Assembly (NCBI GenBank): GCA_035578905.1
Contig: JAQJVL010000534.1
Coordinates: 411,072-475,071 of the forward strand
Source: Stictocephala bisonia
Taxonomy: Eukaryota; Arthropoda; Insecta; Hemiptera; Membracidae
Length of the DNA stretch: 64,000 nt
Direction of reading: 5' to 3'
The notes beneath the pieces are model-generated. The model saw only the letters and a list, made by a program, of their open reading frames with translations, did not search any database and was not told where the DNA came from. Shown here in pieces: positions 37,465 through 50,100 of the stretch. Every line of letters starts with the position of its first letter. The first letter of the stretch is position 1. The position numbers and the translations under genes are program-made.

Positions 37465-39735
37465 TTAACTAATTAGGTGCATAGATGGGGCCAGGTCAGG
37501 GCCGATTCCGAGGAGCCAGGTGGTTATCAGCTGCTTATAGACATTTAAAGGTACAAGTAGATTCCTTATCTCACGTGGAACATTCCTCTGAAGAATATTT
37601 GCTATATAAAGTGTATTTGTTAAATTTAGGGGTTTCAATACACGTGGCACTTGAATACCGATATATTGAGAATTTATCGTCATGTAATTATGAGTCGTGT
37701 GGGTAAAGAAACTGTCCAGTGTGAATATGAATAAATTAATAACTTCTCATGCAGTTGCCTTACTGTTAAAACGTTAAACGTTGAAAAGAGTTCCTCTGAA
37801 GTATATCTTTTATTTTTATGGAGTCCAGCTTTCATTATAGCCTTCTGAGCGACTGAGAGTAGGTCAATGAAAGTGTTGTGTGCTCCTCCCCATGCTATCA
37901 TGACATACAGAGTTCTGGATTGTACAAATGCATAATATAATATCTTAAGCTCATTTTCATTCATAATACATCCCAACTGGAAAAATGGAAAGATAATTTT
38001 TATAAGATTATTTCTCAAGATAGAAATATCAGTTTCCCATTTCAGGTTACTGTCTAGTTCCACCCCAAGATACTTGTAGTGTGTTACACGTTCTATAATG
38101 TGACAATGGCATGTAGTGCTGGCAGTTTCACCACCAGGTCAGAAGGTGGATCGCCCCCAGCACGCGAAACGAATGGCATGAATTTTGTTTTGTCTACGTT
38201 CATTGTTAAAATATTTTCATTGAACCATTTTCTAATTATATATAGATATTGGCAGCCAGTCTTAAGACTTCTGCCCACGTCCTATCCTGTAAAACCACAG
38301 CCGTGTTGTCTGCAAATAAATACAGTAAACCTCTTACATTCAATTTGTCTAAGTAATTAATATAAATTAATAAAAGTAATGGTCACAGATTACTACCTTG
38401 GACCACACCATCATTTACGTCAAGCGGTTCGATATTTCGACCACAAATAGAAACAATCTGTTTCCGGTCACTTAGATAACCAATCCAGGGCCATTCCTCG
38501 TATTCAGATGACTTTAAATTTATTTAATAATATTTTCCTGTAAAGGGAATCAAAAGCCTTTGCTAAGTCTATGAAGGTAACTAAAACCTTCTTATTTTGA
38601 TTAATTAAATAAGTTATATTTTTATTTATATGAAAGAGCACGTCTGATGTATTTTTACATTTTCTAAATCCGTACTGCTGGTTTGATGGTAAATTATTAT
38701 TTTCAGAAACGTTTGTAGCTGGTCCCTGACTAACATATCTATTATCTTCGCCACGATGCTTAATAATGAGATTGGCCTAAAGTTACTAATTTACGATTTA
38801 CTTTTGATTTGTATAATGTATAATGGAACGACTTCGGCTGTTTTCAAACTGTGAGAAATATACCCTTTGTGATACTGAGATTAACTATGGGGACTTCGCA
38901 AGATAATTGATATTAGATTTTAAAGTTGATGAAAGAATATTGTCCATGCCGGGAGCAGAGCCACTACGCATACACGCAGCACACTTTACCACCTGCTCCT
39001 CAGAGACCGACCGCAACAACATCTCCACCCGAGCCCCATCGCCGGCACAGCACACCGACGTGGGTGTCGGAGGAGGCGGCAACTCGCTAGCTAACTTCTC
39101 CCCAGCTTCAGAGAGATATTTGTTAAATGAGTCTGCCACCACTTTTACGGCACCACCATCGGAGCCCCCACCGGCAAGAAGTGCTCAATTGGATATTTTT
39201 TTTTAATTATTTTTTTCCTTTACCTCCAAATTCCCCGTGTTCCAAAATTGTTTAGGATTACCATTTGCCTGAAGAATTTTATTTCTGTAATAGTCATATT
39301 TAGCTTCACCAATTTTCTTACTGAGATCAATCCTAACATTTTAATAATTAGATTTAATAGTTTTATTGAAAGGTAATTGTTTTACTAATTTACTAGGTTT
39401 ATTTCTCTTCCTGATTTGTTGTACAAAATCAAGAGTAATCAAGGCGTTAATTTTTAATTCTCGTATTTTGAGATTTACTTTTAGTAGCCAATGTTATTAA
39501 ATGTTCAAATATCAATAAAAAACTGTCACAGTTTTTACTAACGTCATTTTCGGCGATAAAGTCTCGCCACTGCCGGTCCCTCAACAACCCATCCAGCACC
39601 TTGTTAGTAGTATTGCTGTCATCAGTTATTCGTATGTCAAAGTAATCTACTTTTGTAATTGTAGCGTCCGTGATGTCACACTCAAGTACTGCCGTCGTTA
39701 CGTCTTGGTGATTTGCCAATGATCTTTGCAGGGTT
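37465..39735 (-). pseudogene. LINE ORF2, linker-RT-C-terminal remnant
   Basis: Pieces in the expected order across several frames. A post-endonuclease linker lies at 39719-39447, with a DGLLRDRQWRDF-like helix; SGSAPGMDNI (39142-38885) is the block that precedes RT in CR1-like elements. FIDLAKAFDS (around 38580-38545) is RT motif A with its Asp. FADNTAVV (38316-38293) is the motif C box, where FADD is now FADN, losing one metal-binding Asp. Further on are WFNENILTMNVDKTKFM (38278-38093) and the thumb and tail (38063-37465). The enzyme would have copied its RNA at a nicked target. Frameshifts and the D-to-N change mean it cannot. Confidence 0.85.
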
Positions 39736-40065
39736 TAGAATGGGAAGTTACTCTAGTAGGCTTGTCTATACAACTAGTGAAACTAGTATTGTACTAGTAT
39801 TTTAGAATGGGAAGTTACTCTAGTAGGCTTGTCTATACAACTAGTGAAACTAGTATTGTACTAGTATTTTAGAATGGGAAGTTACTCTAGTAGGCTTGTC
39901 TATACAACTAGTGAAACTAGTATTGTACTAGTATTTTAGAATGGGAAGTTACTCTAGTAGGCTTGTCTATACAACTAGTGAAACTAGTATTGTACTAGTA
40001 TTTTAGAATGGGAAGTTACTCTAGTAGGCTTGTCTATACAACTAGTGAAACTATTGTACTAGTAC
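39734..40065 (+). repeat. 67-bp minisatellite inside the LINE (5 units)
   Basis: Units start TTTAGAATGGGAAGTTACTC at 39734, 39801, 39868, 39935 and 40002, essentially identical to one another. Each ends in a near-palindromic ACTAGTATTGTACTAGT. The last unit is shortened. The array sits between the endonuclease catalytic core and its C-terminal end and has replaced some coding sequence. Confidence 0.95.
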
Positions 40066-40080
40066 TAGTACAATAGTTTC
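40047..40080. repeat. Perfect 34-bp palindrome
   Basis: GAAACTATTGTACTAGT followed by its exact reverse complement, with no spacer. It lies at the end of the 67-bp array, where the repeat orientation flips. Confidence 0.95.
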
Positions 40081-40083
40081 ATT

Positions 40084-40143
40084 GTACATTCATTCATTCA
40101 TACATACATTCATTCATTCATTCATACATACATTCATTGTACA
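40084..40143 (+). repeat. CATT/CATA microsatellite
   Basis: ATTCATTCATTC and ATACATAC blocks alternate between two TGTACA(A/T)T sites. CATT repeats resemble the (TTCA) tail of the host LINE, so a LINE end may have contributed to this insert. Confidence 0.8.
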
Positions 40144-40165
40144 ATAGTACAATTGTACTAGTATT

Positions 40166-40815
40166 TTACTTTACGACCATGTAAAGTAAATCTAAATATG
40201 AATCTTTCTCTAAGTTGTTAATGTTGTGTGAAATGTCTATATTAATGTCTCCTAAAAATAAATAAGTGGTATTCTTCGTGATTTTAGAGCAGTGATAGCG
40301 TAAGGCAGCTGTAAATGAGTGAAATTCCATCGAGAGGCTTCTGTAGGTAGTCACAATATTGTAATATCTGTTGTCAATAGTCAAGGTCAACTCCAGTCCT
40401 TCGTCATCACCGAGTGCTATCTGACGAGAAAACGCTGGAATGCCAGACCTCACATACACCAGTACACCGTCATTCCGATTCCAGTTTTCTGTCGTGTAAT
40501 ATTCATAGCCATTTATGTCACCAAACTGACTGTTGCCATCCAGCCAAGTTTCACTTAACGCAATAATGTCATATTTAGTCTTAATATCTTGCAAAGCTAT
40601 TAATAGGCTGTCAATGTTTTTTTAAGTAACTTCGTATGTTCAAGTGAAACATTTAAAGTCCATCTCTGTGTAGCAGGTCAATCTGATTGTAGTTGTCTGT
40701 CAGTTCACAGTTTATGTGTCCATACAATTCATCTAAGGGGTCGTCATGGTCGTCCGTATCAGTCAGTCCACCGTGCCTGCCACGCCACGTACAATTCCAG
40801 ATATAGACTTATACT
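40166..40815 (-). pseudogene. LINE ORF2, AP-type endonuclease domain (interrupted)
   Basis: Minus-strand coding similarity begins near 40815 and, after a frame change at about 40650, continues as the 142-codon frame from 40594. Motifs: ALSETWLD (catalytic Glu region), GVLVYVRSGI, and TTYLFLGDINID (the GDxN catalytic pair, here GDIN). The SDH motif at the domain's end is not found in place; a possible remnant (SLANHQDV) is beyond the minisatellite near 39720. The domain normally nicks target DNA to start insertion. It is cut by the 67-bp array, so this copy is broken. Confidence 0.85.
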
Positions 40816-40951
40816 TAACTAGCATTGATAAAATAGTAATTATATAAACCAATGAAAGTGATTAATATGCAAATACAAAAGTCAAGCAATATTGAACATT
40901 TTATATTTATAATATGATCAAGAATGTATGCTACTAGAAGGCTAATAGTTA

Positions 40952-41000
<49 letters not shown>

Positions 41001-41768
41001 AGAATATCATAACATTACAACACACATTACATTACAAACATCATAACATTACAAACACAATAACATATATTTAACGATTTTGATACGTATTACAAATAAG
41101 GAAATGCATTACCGTAATAGTTGATATTACTTTTTTATTTTCTCCTTTATATCAATAGTGAATGGCTGAGCTCTTGACACGTTGCTATGACAAAAAAAGA
41201 TAATCCATGTTTCCACCCTTTTTGTGAGTATGAGAAAACATTACACTTTATTTAAAATAAACCAGTACAGTTTATTTAGGAGCTGTTAATGCTAAAAAAA
41301 ATATTAATTAATTTTTATTTTGCCTTTACTATTATTACTATTATTTATAAATAAATAAAAATAAAAAACAAAGAAATTATACTAAAATCGTAATATTATT
41401 TAAAGTTTAAGTATGAAACTGCCATAACTTGGAATTAAATTTAATTAAGAAAATAAAGCTTTCAACTTTAATTACTCTAATTAAAATTAATCAATTTCAA
41501 GATAAAAACACAAAAAAGGTATTTTCAAGTTCACTCTTCTTTAAAATTATTTTAAATAAACTAATACATTTTTAGCATACTATGCAGTAATAAGATGTAA
41601 CTAAAACTGTTTAAATTTATAGGAGCTACACTTAAATAATAATATGAGGGAATTAAGTTATATGGTTTTCATTATCTAGCTAATAACTTGAATTTTTTCT
41701 CTTATTCATTTAATTCTCGTTAATTAAATTAATAAATAATTTCTATTCACTGGCTTGATTCACCTCTA
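40816..41768. other. AT-rich insert between LINE ORF1 and ORF2, with (TA)n
   Basis: About 950 bp, far more AT-rich than the LINE coding parts on either side, without recognisable frames. It contains a perfect (TA)n run at about 40959-40998. It probably represents a later insertion or microsatellite-driven expansion, since ORF1 and ORF2 normally lie close together. Confidence 0.6.
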
Positions 41769-42642
41769 TTAGCTGATTAGTTTGTTTAGGTCCTCCAGAG
41801 ATCTCAGGTCCATCCACCGTGTTCCCCACCAACACCCTGCCGTCCTTGGTCCAAACGTAGGCCAGTTTTTCTCCTGCCTCATCTGATGAGCAGGTCCCAG
41901 AATCACTTTATTCCCGACTGTCAGATGCTCGTTTATGAACACCCAAGTTGAGGGGAAGTCGTCGTTTAGTACATCTGCCGTGAACTTCCTCTGGTTCTGT
42001 CTGGGGCTGCTGATATCCCCGCACAATAATTAGGGGGTGTGGACTTCTTCGCGTCTGGGGCATCCTGTGGATGGTGAAATGTCCAAAGGGTCAAATGAGA
42101 CGTCAATCCGGTCCGCGATCTTGCTCATCATGTGGTGTAGGTCTTCACTCCTAGTGTAGGGGACGTCAAATAGTTCCAAATTATCCCTTCGCGAGTATTG
42201 CTCGAGGTCCAAAACTCAGTTCTTTAACTCTTCCACTTCTTCTTTAAGTTGGTTCTTCTTCCTGCATAGTTTTGTTGTGCTCCCTCCGCCTCTCTTCATT
42301 TTTCCTAATCGGGTGTAACTGTAACACTATTTAGAGATGTGTTTACTTCATTGACACTGGCTTTGACACCAATAAATTCTGAGTGCATATCTTGACGCAT
42401 TTTTTCCATTAACTCTATGATCCTGTCACTTTGTTCAAGGTCACTCCTACTTGAATTTTCTAACATGCAAAAGTCACATTTCCAGGCCCTCTTCTTGTTT
42501 GAAGACCACTTCTTAAATTTCTCCAAGGACCTGATTTTGGTACAGGCCGGATGGAAGGAGCTTTAGAGTCCGAACATGTTACAGAGTCTTCGGGACTAGC
42601 GAACAGCACTGAGCACTCATTACAAGACTTTTTAATTAACAC
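41769..42642 (-). pseudogene. LINE ORF1 protein remnant (PHD finger, coiled coil, RRM-like)
   Basis: Four frame-shifted pieces. 42642-42460 has CNECSVLF and a following Cys, the start of a PHD-like zinc finger. 42526-42305 gives WKCDFC (its last Cys pair), then an amphipathic helix (DRIIELMEKMRQDMHSEF), likely the trimer coiled coil. 42212-42030 has LEQYSRRDNLELFDVP, the highly typical start of the RRM-like nucleic-acid-binding domain of LINE ORF1 proteins. 42026-41769 continues to the conserved C-terminus ending in a RSLEDLNKL motif. The protein would coat LINE RNA. Three or more frame breaks inactivate it. Confidence 0.8.
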
Positions 42643-44914
42643 AAATAAAAAAAATATAAAGTTAAAGAAATAATAGTTATATAATAGAATAAATTTAGTG
42701 ACATATTATATAAAATCCAGTAGAATCAAACCGCATCGACTCACTTTTAAGAACTGGATGATCACTGTTTAAGGTATAATTTTCATTAAGAATGATATTA
42801 AGATTGAACTATTTTATATTCTTGTAATATTTCCAAATGTGCTATAACATAACGAGTTTGTCAATTAATTATATCACAGTAGTTTATAGCCAAGACGTAT
42901 ACGAAATAGAAAGCATTGAATGGCTGTTGTATTGAGCATTTCTTATATTACTTATATAGACACATCTAATATCCTGTATAGAGAGATACGAGGATTGCAA
43001 TCTCTGTAGAGACACCGATTACATCAAAAGAGACATCGAATGACCTGGGGGAATTAAACTGGAAGATCTTTATAGATATATCAAATAAGCTATACAAAGA
43101 CATTGAACTACCTGAAGGATACACCGGGAAAAGTGTTTTGAGATAATGAAATACGTTTATGAATAAATCGAATGACGTATACATATAAAGACGTATAAAG
43201 ACATCGAATGATCTATATAGAACGATTGAACGATATGTATAGATATATAGACAACTCTGCACAGATATATTCCATTACCTATGTGAAACACCACCCAGTT
43301 AATTATACCAGTTACATCAACAACATCGTAAACAGCGCTTCGAAATGTTTTTAGTTACAGAGTTTCACAGATTTTACTCAGTTCTCTAGTCCAATTAAAT
43401 ATGTTAATAAATTAATAATTATGAACTGTATGCTTTGTTAAATCAATTTTCATGTTTCGCTTCATAATTACTCTGTAAAGTATTACTTTGTAATGATTTT
43501 TAACAATCATTAAATGTACTTAGTTGCATTCTAGTTATATATAAATGTTGTTAAATTATGCAAATATGTTAGTTTGATTTGAAACCTGCTATAGTGTGCT
43601 TGAGGCTGCAAAATAATTATAAATCTATTTTATGTAGACGTACTTTATAAATAACATGTTTTAGTAGAGGTATGTGGAGTTATGAGTGTTTTAAACTTTA
43701 CATAAATATAATAAATACCGATAGCATGTTTTTACAAATTTATTTAAACAATTAAAACAAATATGAATGGAAGATCTTAAACAATACACACTTCAGAGTG
43801 TTACCTGTATTCCTCCTTAGATATTCTCGGCCATTTGCTGTCCATAAGGAAGGTAATGCAACGAGAAACCATTTACAAAGCACTTAGGAAGTTAGTTTTC
43901 TTAGAACACATCAGTATTGTATTAGTTTGTTTAAAGATTAAGAGACCATGTTTTGGCTACTAATGTAGTTGATACGTTATTATATTATATATCTGGTGCA
44001 GACTTGTTTAAGTTTTATCTGAACAATTGTGTTATATCCATTACGTGACTCTCTTGTCCTTACTGTTCTCAAGTACGTCTTTACAGTACTTCAGTTATAC
44101 ACATAATAGACTGAAGTTGTTCTGTGTACTTAGTTATTCCTTGATTTCATGTTCATTTTGAAATAAAATACCTTAGCCTTACTTTCTTAACATCGTTAAT
44201 GTGTTCAGTGTATTGCATGAGTTCCAAATCTGTTCTTATTTTTGATTTTAATATATTCTTTACAGGTTTTCCCCTATACTATATTAAATACTCCGTATCT
44301 CTTCTTTTAGTTTACTACCAGTAATAAATAGACGAAATAACCTTGTATTTTGATATTCCAAATGAATCCAAAGTTATAATAATTGAGTGTCTCTTGAAAT
44401 CCTTTGTTGACTAGGTAAACATAACAATGTTAAGGCTGCTTTACAGCCCTACAATTCTTGAACACATTGCTATATTAACAATAAAAGTTATTCTTTATCT
44501 ATACTAAAAGTTTTCTTCATGATTTATTCCCACAATTCAGATATGTATGGATTTCTTACATATCCATTTTAAAATAATTCAGGTATGACTCGATACCAAC
44601 AAAGCCAGTATGATGAATGTGCTCGATGGGAACAAGAATTAAAATTATTGTAAATGTTTCTGTTCCATTATCTTATCTCTTATCAGCTCGAACAACCAAA
44701 GCTGTTAAGTCAAGCTGTCATACATTTTGTTGCTGTAAACGTAAGCCTAAATTTAACTAAAGAGATCCAATAGATAAAAACAGTAAATTACTTGAATGGG
44801 AAACTTTTTATTTCTCTTCATCCACTTGATGAAATTATTGTATCTGGTGTTAAATTTAAGTATTTTGAGTTAAATTTAATATTTTGGAATTAATCTCTCT
44901 CTCTCTCTCCCTCT
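42643..44914. other. AT-rich stretch; degenerate short repeats near 43 kb
   Basis: No gene seen. 42990-43262 has recurring GACATCGAATGA and TATATAGA blocks at roughly 30-bp spacing, a decayed tandem repeat. It produces the 98-codon minus frame there, which I do not call. 43846-43913 is a dispersed repeat listed separately. Confidence 0.45.
43846..43913 (+). repeat. Dispersed repeat R5, copy 2
   Basis: AAGGAAGGTAATGCAACGAG ... AAACCATTTACAAA ... TTCTTAGAACACATC. Same family and orientation as 29368-29432. Confidence 0.55.
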
Positions 44915-45525
44915 GAGACCCACCCGCCCACCCATACACGTACAGTGGTATTGACCTAACCACCCACCCATACACGTACAGTGGTATTGACCCAGCCGCC
45001 AACCCATACACGTACAGTAGTATTAATCCACCCGCCCATCCATACACGTACCGTGGTGTTGACTCAGCCACCAACTAATACACGTACAGTGGTATTGACC
45101 CACCCGCCCACCCATACACGTACAGTGGTGTTGGCCCAGCAGCCCACCCATATACGTACGGTAGTGTTGAGAATGTACGTGTATGGGTGGGTGGGTGGGT
45201 CAACGAGAATATACGTGTATGGGTGGGAGGGTGGGTCAACGAGATTGTACGTGTTTGGGTGGGCGAGTGGGTCAATGAGAATGTACGTGTATGGGTGGGC
45301 GGGTGGGTCAACGAGAATGTACGTGTTTGGGTGGGCGGGTGGGTCAATGCCACTGTACGTGTATGGGTGGGCGGTTAGATAAATGCCACTGTACGTGTAT
45401 GGGTGGGTGGGTGAGTCAATGCCACTATACGTGTACGGGTGGGCGCGTGGGTCAATGCCACTGTACGTGTATGGGTGGGCATGTAGGTTAAAGCCACTAT
45501 ACGTGTATGGGTGGGCGGGTTTAAG
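44915..45525. repeat. ~36-bp minisatellite array with internal inversion
   Basis: About 7 C-rich units (CCCACCCGCCCACCCATACA then CGTACAGTGGTATTGA) run from 44915 to about 45165, then about 10 units in the opposite, G-rich orientation from about 45177 to 45525. In the right half the first five units carry AACGAGAAT next to GTACGTGT, and the later ones carry AATGCCACT. The long ORFs on both strands (up to 133 codons) come from the 36-bp unit length, a multiple of three. They have no other support and are not called. Confidence 0.95.
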
Positions 45526-46204
45526 CTGGTAGTACTCTGGTATTTTTGCACTATTAGTTATATCATGTCATATTGAAGGAAACAAATTTGTACAGCTTCC
45601 TACGGGAATGTTTATCCAAATTTATCAAACGAGAACCTCATATGGAGCTCTGAGCCTGGAGAACAAAGCAGATTTGTAGACTGCAAAAGAGAGCTGTTAG
45701 GACCATTGTCTTATAACAACATTGGAATACTAAGTTAATAATGAAAATATTATAATCATACAAAGTTACACTCAAAGGTTTTGAGAGCAAGATGCTGTTA
45801 TCATTAACGTAGTGACAAAGTCGTTCTGAATGTTCTGCTAGTGCCTACAAACACAAGGCAACGGCATTTATTTAGGTAAGCTTCTGCTTTCAGGAACCAA
45901 AACCTACTATATTTTGAATTAACAATTTCGGTTGTTCAACCAGATAAGCGAAGGAAGAATGTAAGGAGAAGGTTTTTCGTTAAATATTCCAGGAGTATCT
46001 GAAAAACGTACATCTTTCAATTTGATCTATTTATATTTTTTTAAATATACTTAATTACTAAGGTAATAATAAAGGTAAAGTTACTAAGAGTTCATAACAA
46101 AATATTTCAACTAAACTTATTTAATTTAACAAATAAGAACGAAGTTAAATTCCTCTGAGTTTAAGCAAAATACTACTATGTTTCGTTAAGCCAAAAATTA
46201 ACTG

Positions 46205-46276
46205 ATCGTGAAATCTGAGGTTGGAGGTGGCGAGGTGTAAAACACAAGGCCGGGGTTTGTCGGTGATTGATTATTC
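46205..46276 (+). repeat. Dispersed repeat R4, copy 2
   Basis: ATCGTGAAATCTGAGG ... GTGTAAAACAC ... GGTGATTGATTATTC. Matches 21692-21764. Confidence 0.6.
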
Positions 46277-46555
46277 AAGTAATAAATTGTGTTAAGGTAC
46301 CTAAATACAGGAAAATTGTGGTACAATTAGATAATCAATATTGTTTTGTTCAATTACACAAAATAAAGATACTCTGCAGTGCAACGAAACCTTGAATTAT
46401 TTATTTCCTAAAATTATTCAATATTTTCATATTACAGGTCTTATTTTAACGTTTCAAGTAAATTAGGCTACATTTAAAAAATATCTTACTTCTGTTTATG
46501 TACAAACAGAATAAAAAAATGTAAAAAGTTAAACGAAAAAATTATTTAATAACGA

Positions 46556-46599
46556 TTTATTTCCAACAAAATCTAATTTAGGATTTTGTTGGAAATAAA
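46556..46599. repeat. Perfect 18-bp inverted repeat with 8-bp loop
   Basis: TTTATTTCCAACAAAATC at 46556-46573 and its exact complement at 46582-46599. It could be the remains of a small MITE or a simple hairpin. There is no adjacent gene, so a terminator role is not supported. Confidence 0.9.
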
Positions 46600-47140
46600 G
46601 TTAAGTATATTATGTCTACTTGAGGCCCAATGTATTTTCAGTATTTGACAATGGATAATTTAACATCTTCAAATACACAACAAATATATTTACAGTCTAA
46701 TGAGTTGAGATGAATGTATTTCCCATGGGTTTATCCCTGATCCCTTCTAAAGGTTCAGGCAAGGCTCACTCATCCACCTACCTTGTTTCAAAATAAGCCT
46801 TTAATCTCGGATTATCGAGAAATTTTATGCATATAAAATCCGTGGAAACAAAATATTGATTTACATATTTGATCAACCAAAATATTGAAAACAGGACAAA
46901 ACAAGGGTTTTTATTTATTGTGAGAACAAATTTATTAAATGTTAAATGAAAGTGCAATTTAATTTTAGCCATTTTCTTTTTTAAATTATTTTTATTTTGT
47001 TTTTTAATTGCCATACTTATTAAAATTAATAAAATACTGAACATTTACGTGTTGGTACCCAACACTCCTTTTACATGAGTATTGGATATTAAAGACAAAA
47101 TGGACTGTTATGTAACAATCAGCAATGTAAATGAATTGTG

Positions 47141-50100
47141 AGGAGCAAGTCAACTCGATTGTGAGGTTGTTTGGGACAGGGATAGTGGAGTCAAAACCAG
47201 TTACGTAGTTAAGTACAGTTAGCTCGGTGCGAGTAAGTCAACACGATTATGAGGTTTTTTGGACAGGGATAGTGGAGTCGATACCAGTTACGTAGTTAAG
47301 TAAAGTTAGCTCGGTGCGAGTAAGTCAACTCGATTATGAGGTTGTTTGGACAGGGATAGTGGAGTCAAAACCAGTTACGTAGTTAGGTAAGTTAGCTCGG
47401 TGGGAGTAAGTCAACTCGATTATGAGGTTGTTTGGGACAGGGATAGTGGAGTTGACACCAGTTACGTAGTTAGGTAAGTTAGCTCGGTGCTAGTAAGTCA
47501 ACTCGATTATGAGGTTGTTTGGGACAGGGATAGTGGAGTCGATACCAGTTACGTAGTTAAGTAAAGTTAGCTCGGTGCGAGTAAGTCAACTCGATTATGA
47601 GGTTGTTTGGACAGGGATAGTGGAGTCGATACCAGTTACGTAGTTAAGTAAAGTTAGCTCGGTGCGAGTAAGTCAACTCGATTATGAGGTTGTTTGGACA
47701 GGGATAGTGGAGTCGACACCAGTTACGTAGTTAGGTAAAGTTAGCTCGGTGCGAGCAAGTCAACTCGATTATGAGGTTGTTTGGACAGGGATAGTGGAGT
47801 CGAAACCAGTTACGTAGTTAAGTAAAGTTAGCTCGGTGCTAGTAAGTCAACTCGATTATGAGGTTGTTTGGACAGGGATAGTGGAGTCGAAACCAGTTAC
47901 GTAGTTAAGTAAAGTTAGCTCGGTGCTAGTAAGTCAACTCGATTATGAGGTTGTTTGGACAGGGATAGTGGAGTCGACACCAGTTACGTAGTTAGGTAAG
48001 TTAGCTCGGTGGGAGTAAGTCAACTCGATTATGAGGTTGTTTGGACAGGGATAGTGGAGTCGATACCAGTTACGTAGTTAAGTAAAGTTAGCTCGGTGCG
48101 AGTAAGTCAACTCAATTATGAGGTTGTTTGGACAGGGATAGTGGAGTCGACACCAGTTACGTAGTTAGGTAAAGTTATCTCGGTACGAGCAAGTCAACTC
48201 GATTATGAGGTTGTTTGGGACAGGGATAGTGGAGTCGACACCAGTTACGTAGTTAAGTAAAGTTAGCTCGGTGCTAGTAAGTCAACTCGATTATGAGGTT
48301 GTTTGGACAGGGATAGTGGAGTCGACACCAGTTATGTAGTTAGGTAAAGTTAGCTCGGTGCGAGTAAGTCAACTCGATTATGAGGTTGTTTGGACAGGGA
48401 TAGTGGAGTCGACACCAGTTATGTAGTTAGGTAAAGTTAGCTCGGTGCGAGTAAGTCAACTCAATTATGAGGTTGTTTGGACAGGGATAGTGGAGTCGAC
48501 ACCAGTTATGTAGTTAGGTAAGTTAGCTCGGTACGAGTAAGTCAACTCGATTATGAGGTTGTTTGGGACAGGGCTAGTGGAGTCGACACCAGTTATGTAG
48601 TTAGGTAAGTTAGCTCGGTACGAGTAAGTCAACTCGATTATGAGGTTGTTTGGGACAGGGATAGTGGAGTCGACACCAGTTACGTAGTTAAATAAAGTTA
48701 GCTCGGTGCTAGTAAGTCAACTCGATTATGAGGTTGTTTGGGACAGGGATAGTGGAGTCGAAACCAGTTACGTAGTTAAGTACAGTTAGCTCGGTGCTAG
48801 TAAGTCAACTCGATTATGAGGTTGTTTGGACAGGGATAGTGGAGTCGATACCAGTTACGTAGTTAAGTAAAGTTAGCTCGGTGCGAGTAAGTCAACTCGA
48901 TTATGAGGTTGTTTGGACAGGGATAGTGGAGTCGATACCAGTTACGTAGTTAAGTAAAGTTAGCTCGGTGCGAGTAAGTCAACTCGATTATGAGGTTGTT
49001 TGGACAGGGATAGTGGAGTCGATACCAGTTACGTAGTTAAGTAAAGTTAGCTCGGTGCGAGTAAGTCAACTCGATTATGAGGTTGTTTGGGACAGGGATA
49101 GTGGAGTCGACACCAGTTACGTAGTTAGGTAAAGTTATCTCGGTACGAGCAAGTCAACTCGATTATGAGGTTGTTTGGGACAGGGCTAGTGGAGTCGACA
49201 CCAGTTATGTAGTTAGGTAAGTTAGCTCGGTACGAGTAAGTCAACTCGATTATGAGGTTGTTTGGGACAGGGATAGTGGAGTCGACACCAGTTATGTAGT
49301 TAGGTAAGTTAGCTCGGTACGAGTAAGTCAACTCGATTATGAGGTTGTTTGGGACAGGGATAGTGGAGTCGACACCAGTTATGTAGTTAGGTAAGTTAGC
49401 TCGGTACGAGTAAGTCAACTCGATTATGAGGTTGTTTGGGACAGGGATAGTGGAGTCGACACCAGTTACGTAGTTAGGTAAAGTTAGCTCGGTGGGAGTA
49501 AGTCAACTCGATTATGAGGTTGTTTGGGACAGGGATAGTGGAGTGGACACCAGTTACGTAGTTAGGTAAGTTAGATCGGTGCGAGTAAGTCAACTCGATT
49601 ATGAGGTTGTTTGGGACAGGGATAGTGGAGTCGACACCAGTTACGTAGTTAGGTAAAGTTAGCTCGGTGGGTGTAAGTCAACTCGATTATGAGGTTGTTT
49701 GGGACAGGGATAGTGGAGTGGACACCAGTTACGTAGTTAGGTAAGTTAGATCGGTGCGAGTAAGTCAACTCGATTATGAGGTTGTTTGGGACAGGGATAG
49801 TGGAGTCGACACCAGTTACGTAGTTAGGTAAGTTAGTTCGGTGCGAGTAAGTCAACTCAATTATGAGGTTGTTTGGGACAGGGATAGTGGAGTCGACACC
49901 AGTTACGTAGTTAGGTAAGTTAGATCGGTGCGAGTAAGTCAACTCGATTATGAGGTTGTTTGGGACAGGGATAGTGGAGTCGACACCAGTTACGTAGTTA
50001 GGTAAAGTTAGCTCGGTGGGAGTAAGTCAACTCGATTATGAGGTTGTTTGGGACAGGGATAGTGGAGTGGACACCAGTTACGTAGTTAGGTAAGTTAGCT

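Larger units (their letters stand above)
37082..42642 (-). mobile_element. Degenerate CR1/jockey-type LINE with internal insertions
   Basis: Minus-strand non-LTR retrotransposon, 5.6 kb as found. In order: ORF1 remnant (42642-41769), AT-rich insert (41768-40816), AP-type endonuclease (40815-40166), minisatellite insert (40165-39734), RT and C-terminal region (39735-37465), then a 3' UTR with AATAAA (37112-37107) and a (TTCA)4 tail (37099-37084). PHD-finger ORF1, AP endonuclease, FADD-type RT and a short-repeat tail instead of poly-A together point to the CR1/L2/jockey group. Multiple frame breaks and an altered RT catalytic box make it inactive. I found no clear target duplication. Confidence 0.85.
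45526..47140. other. AT-rich stretch, no gene seen
   Basis: Chance frames only (88 codons at most, lysine-rich). It contains repeat R4 copy 2 and a perfect hairpin, both listed separately. Confidence 0.45.

Noticed and set aside
37485..39206. Several plus-strand ORFs of 60-99 codons
   Set aside because: Antisense shadows of the degenerate LINE ORF2.
44981..45382. 133-codon ORF and overlapping ORFs on both strands
   Set aside because: By-products of a 36-bp repeat; both strands are open at once and the apparent protein changes character at the inversion point.
46556..46599. Perfect hairpin as a transcription terminator
   Set aside because: Animal DNA with no adjacent gene; no basis for a terminator role.
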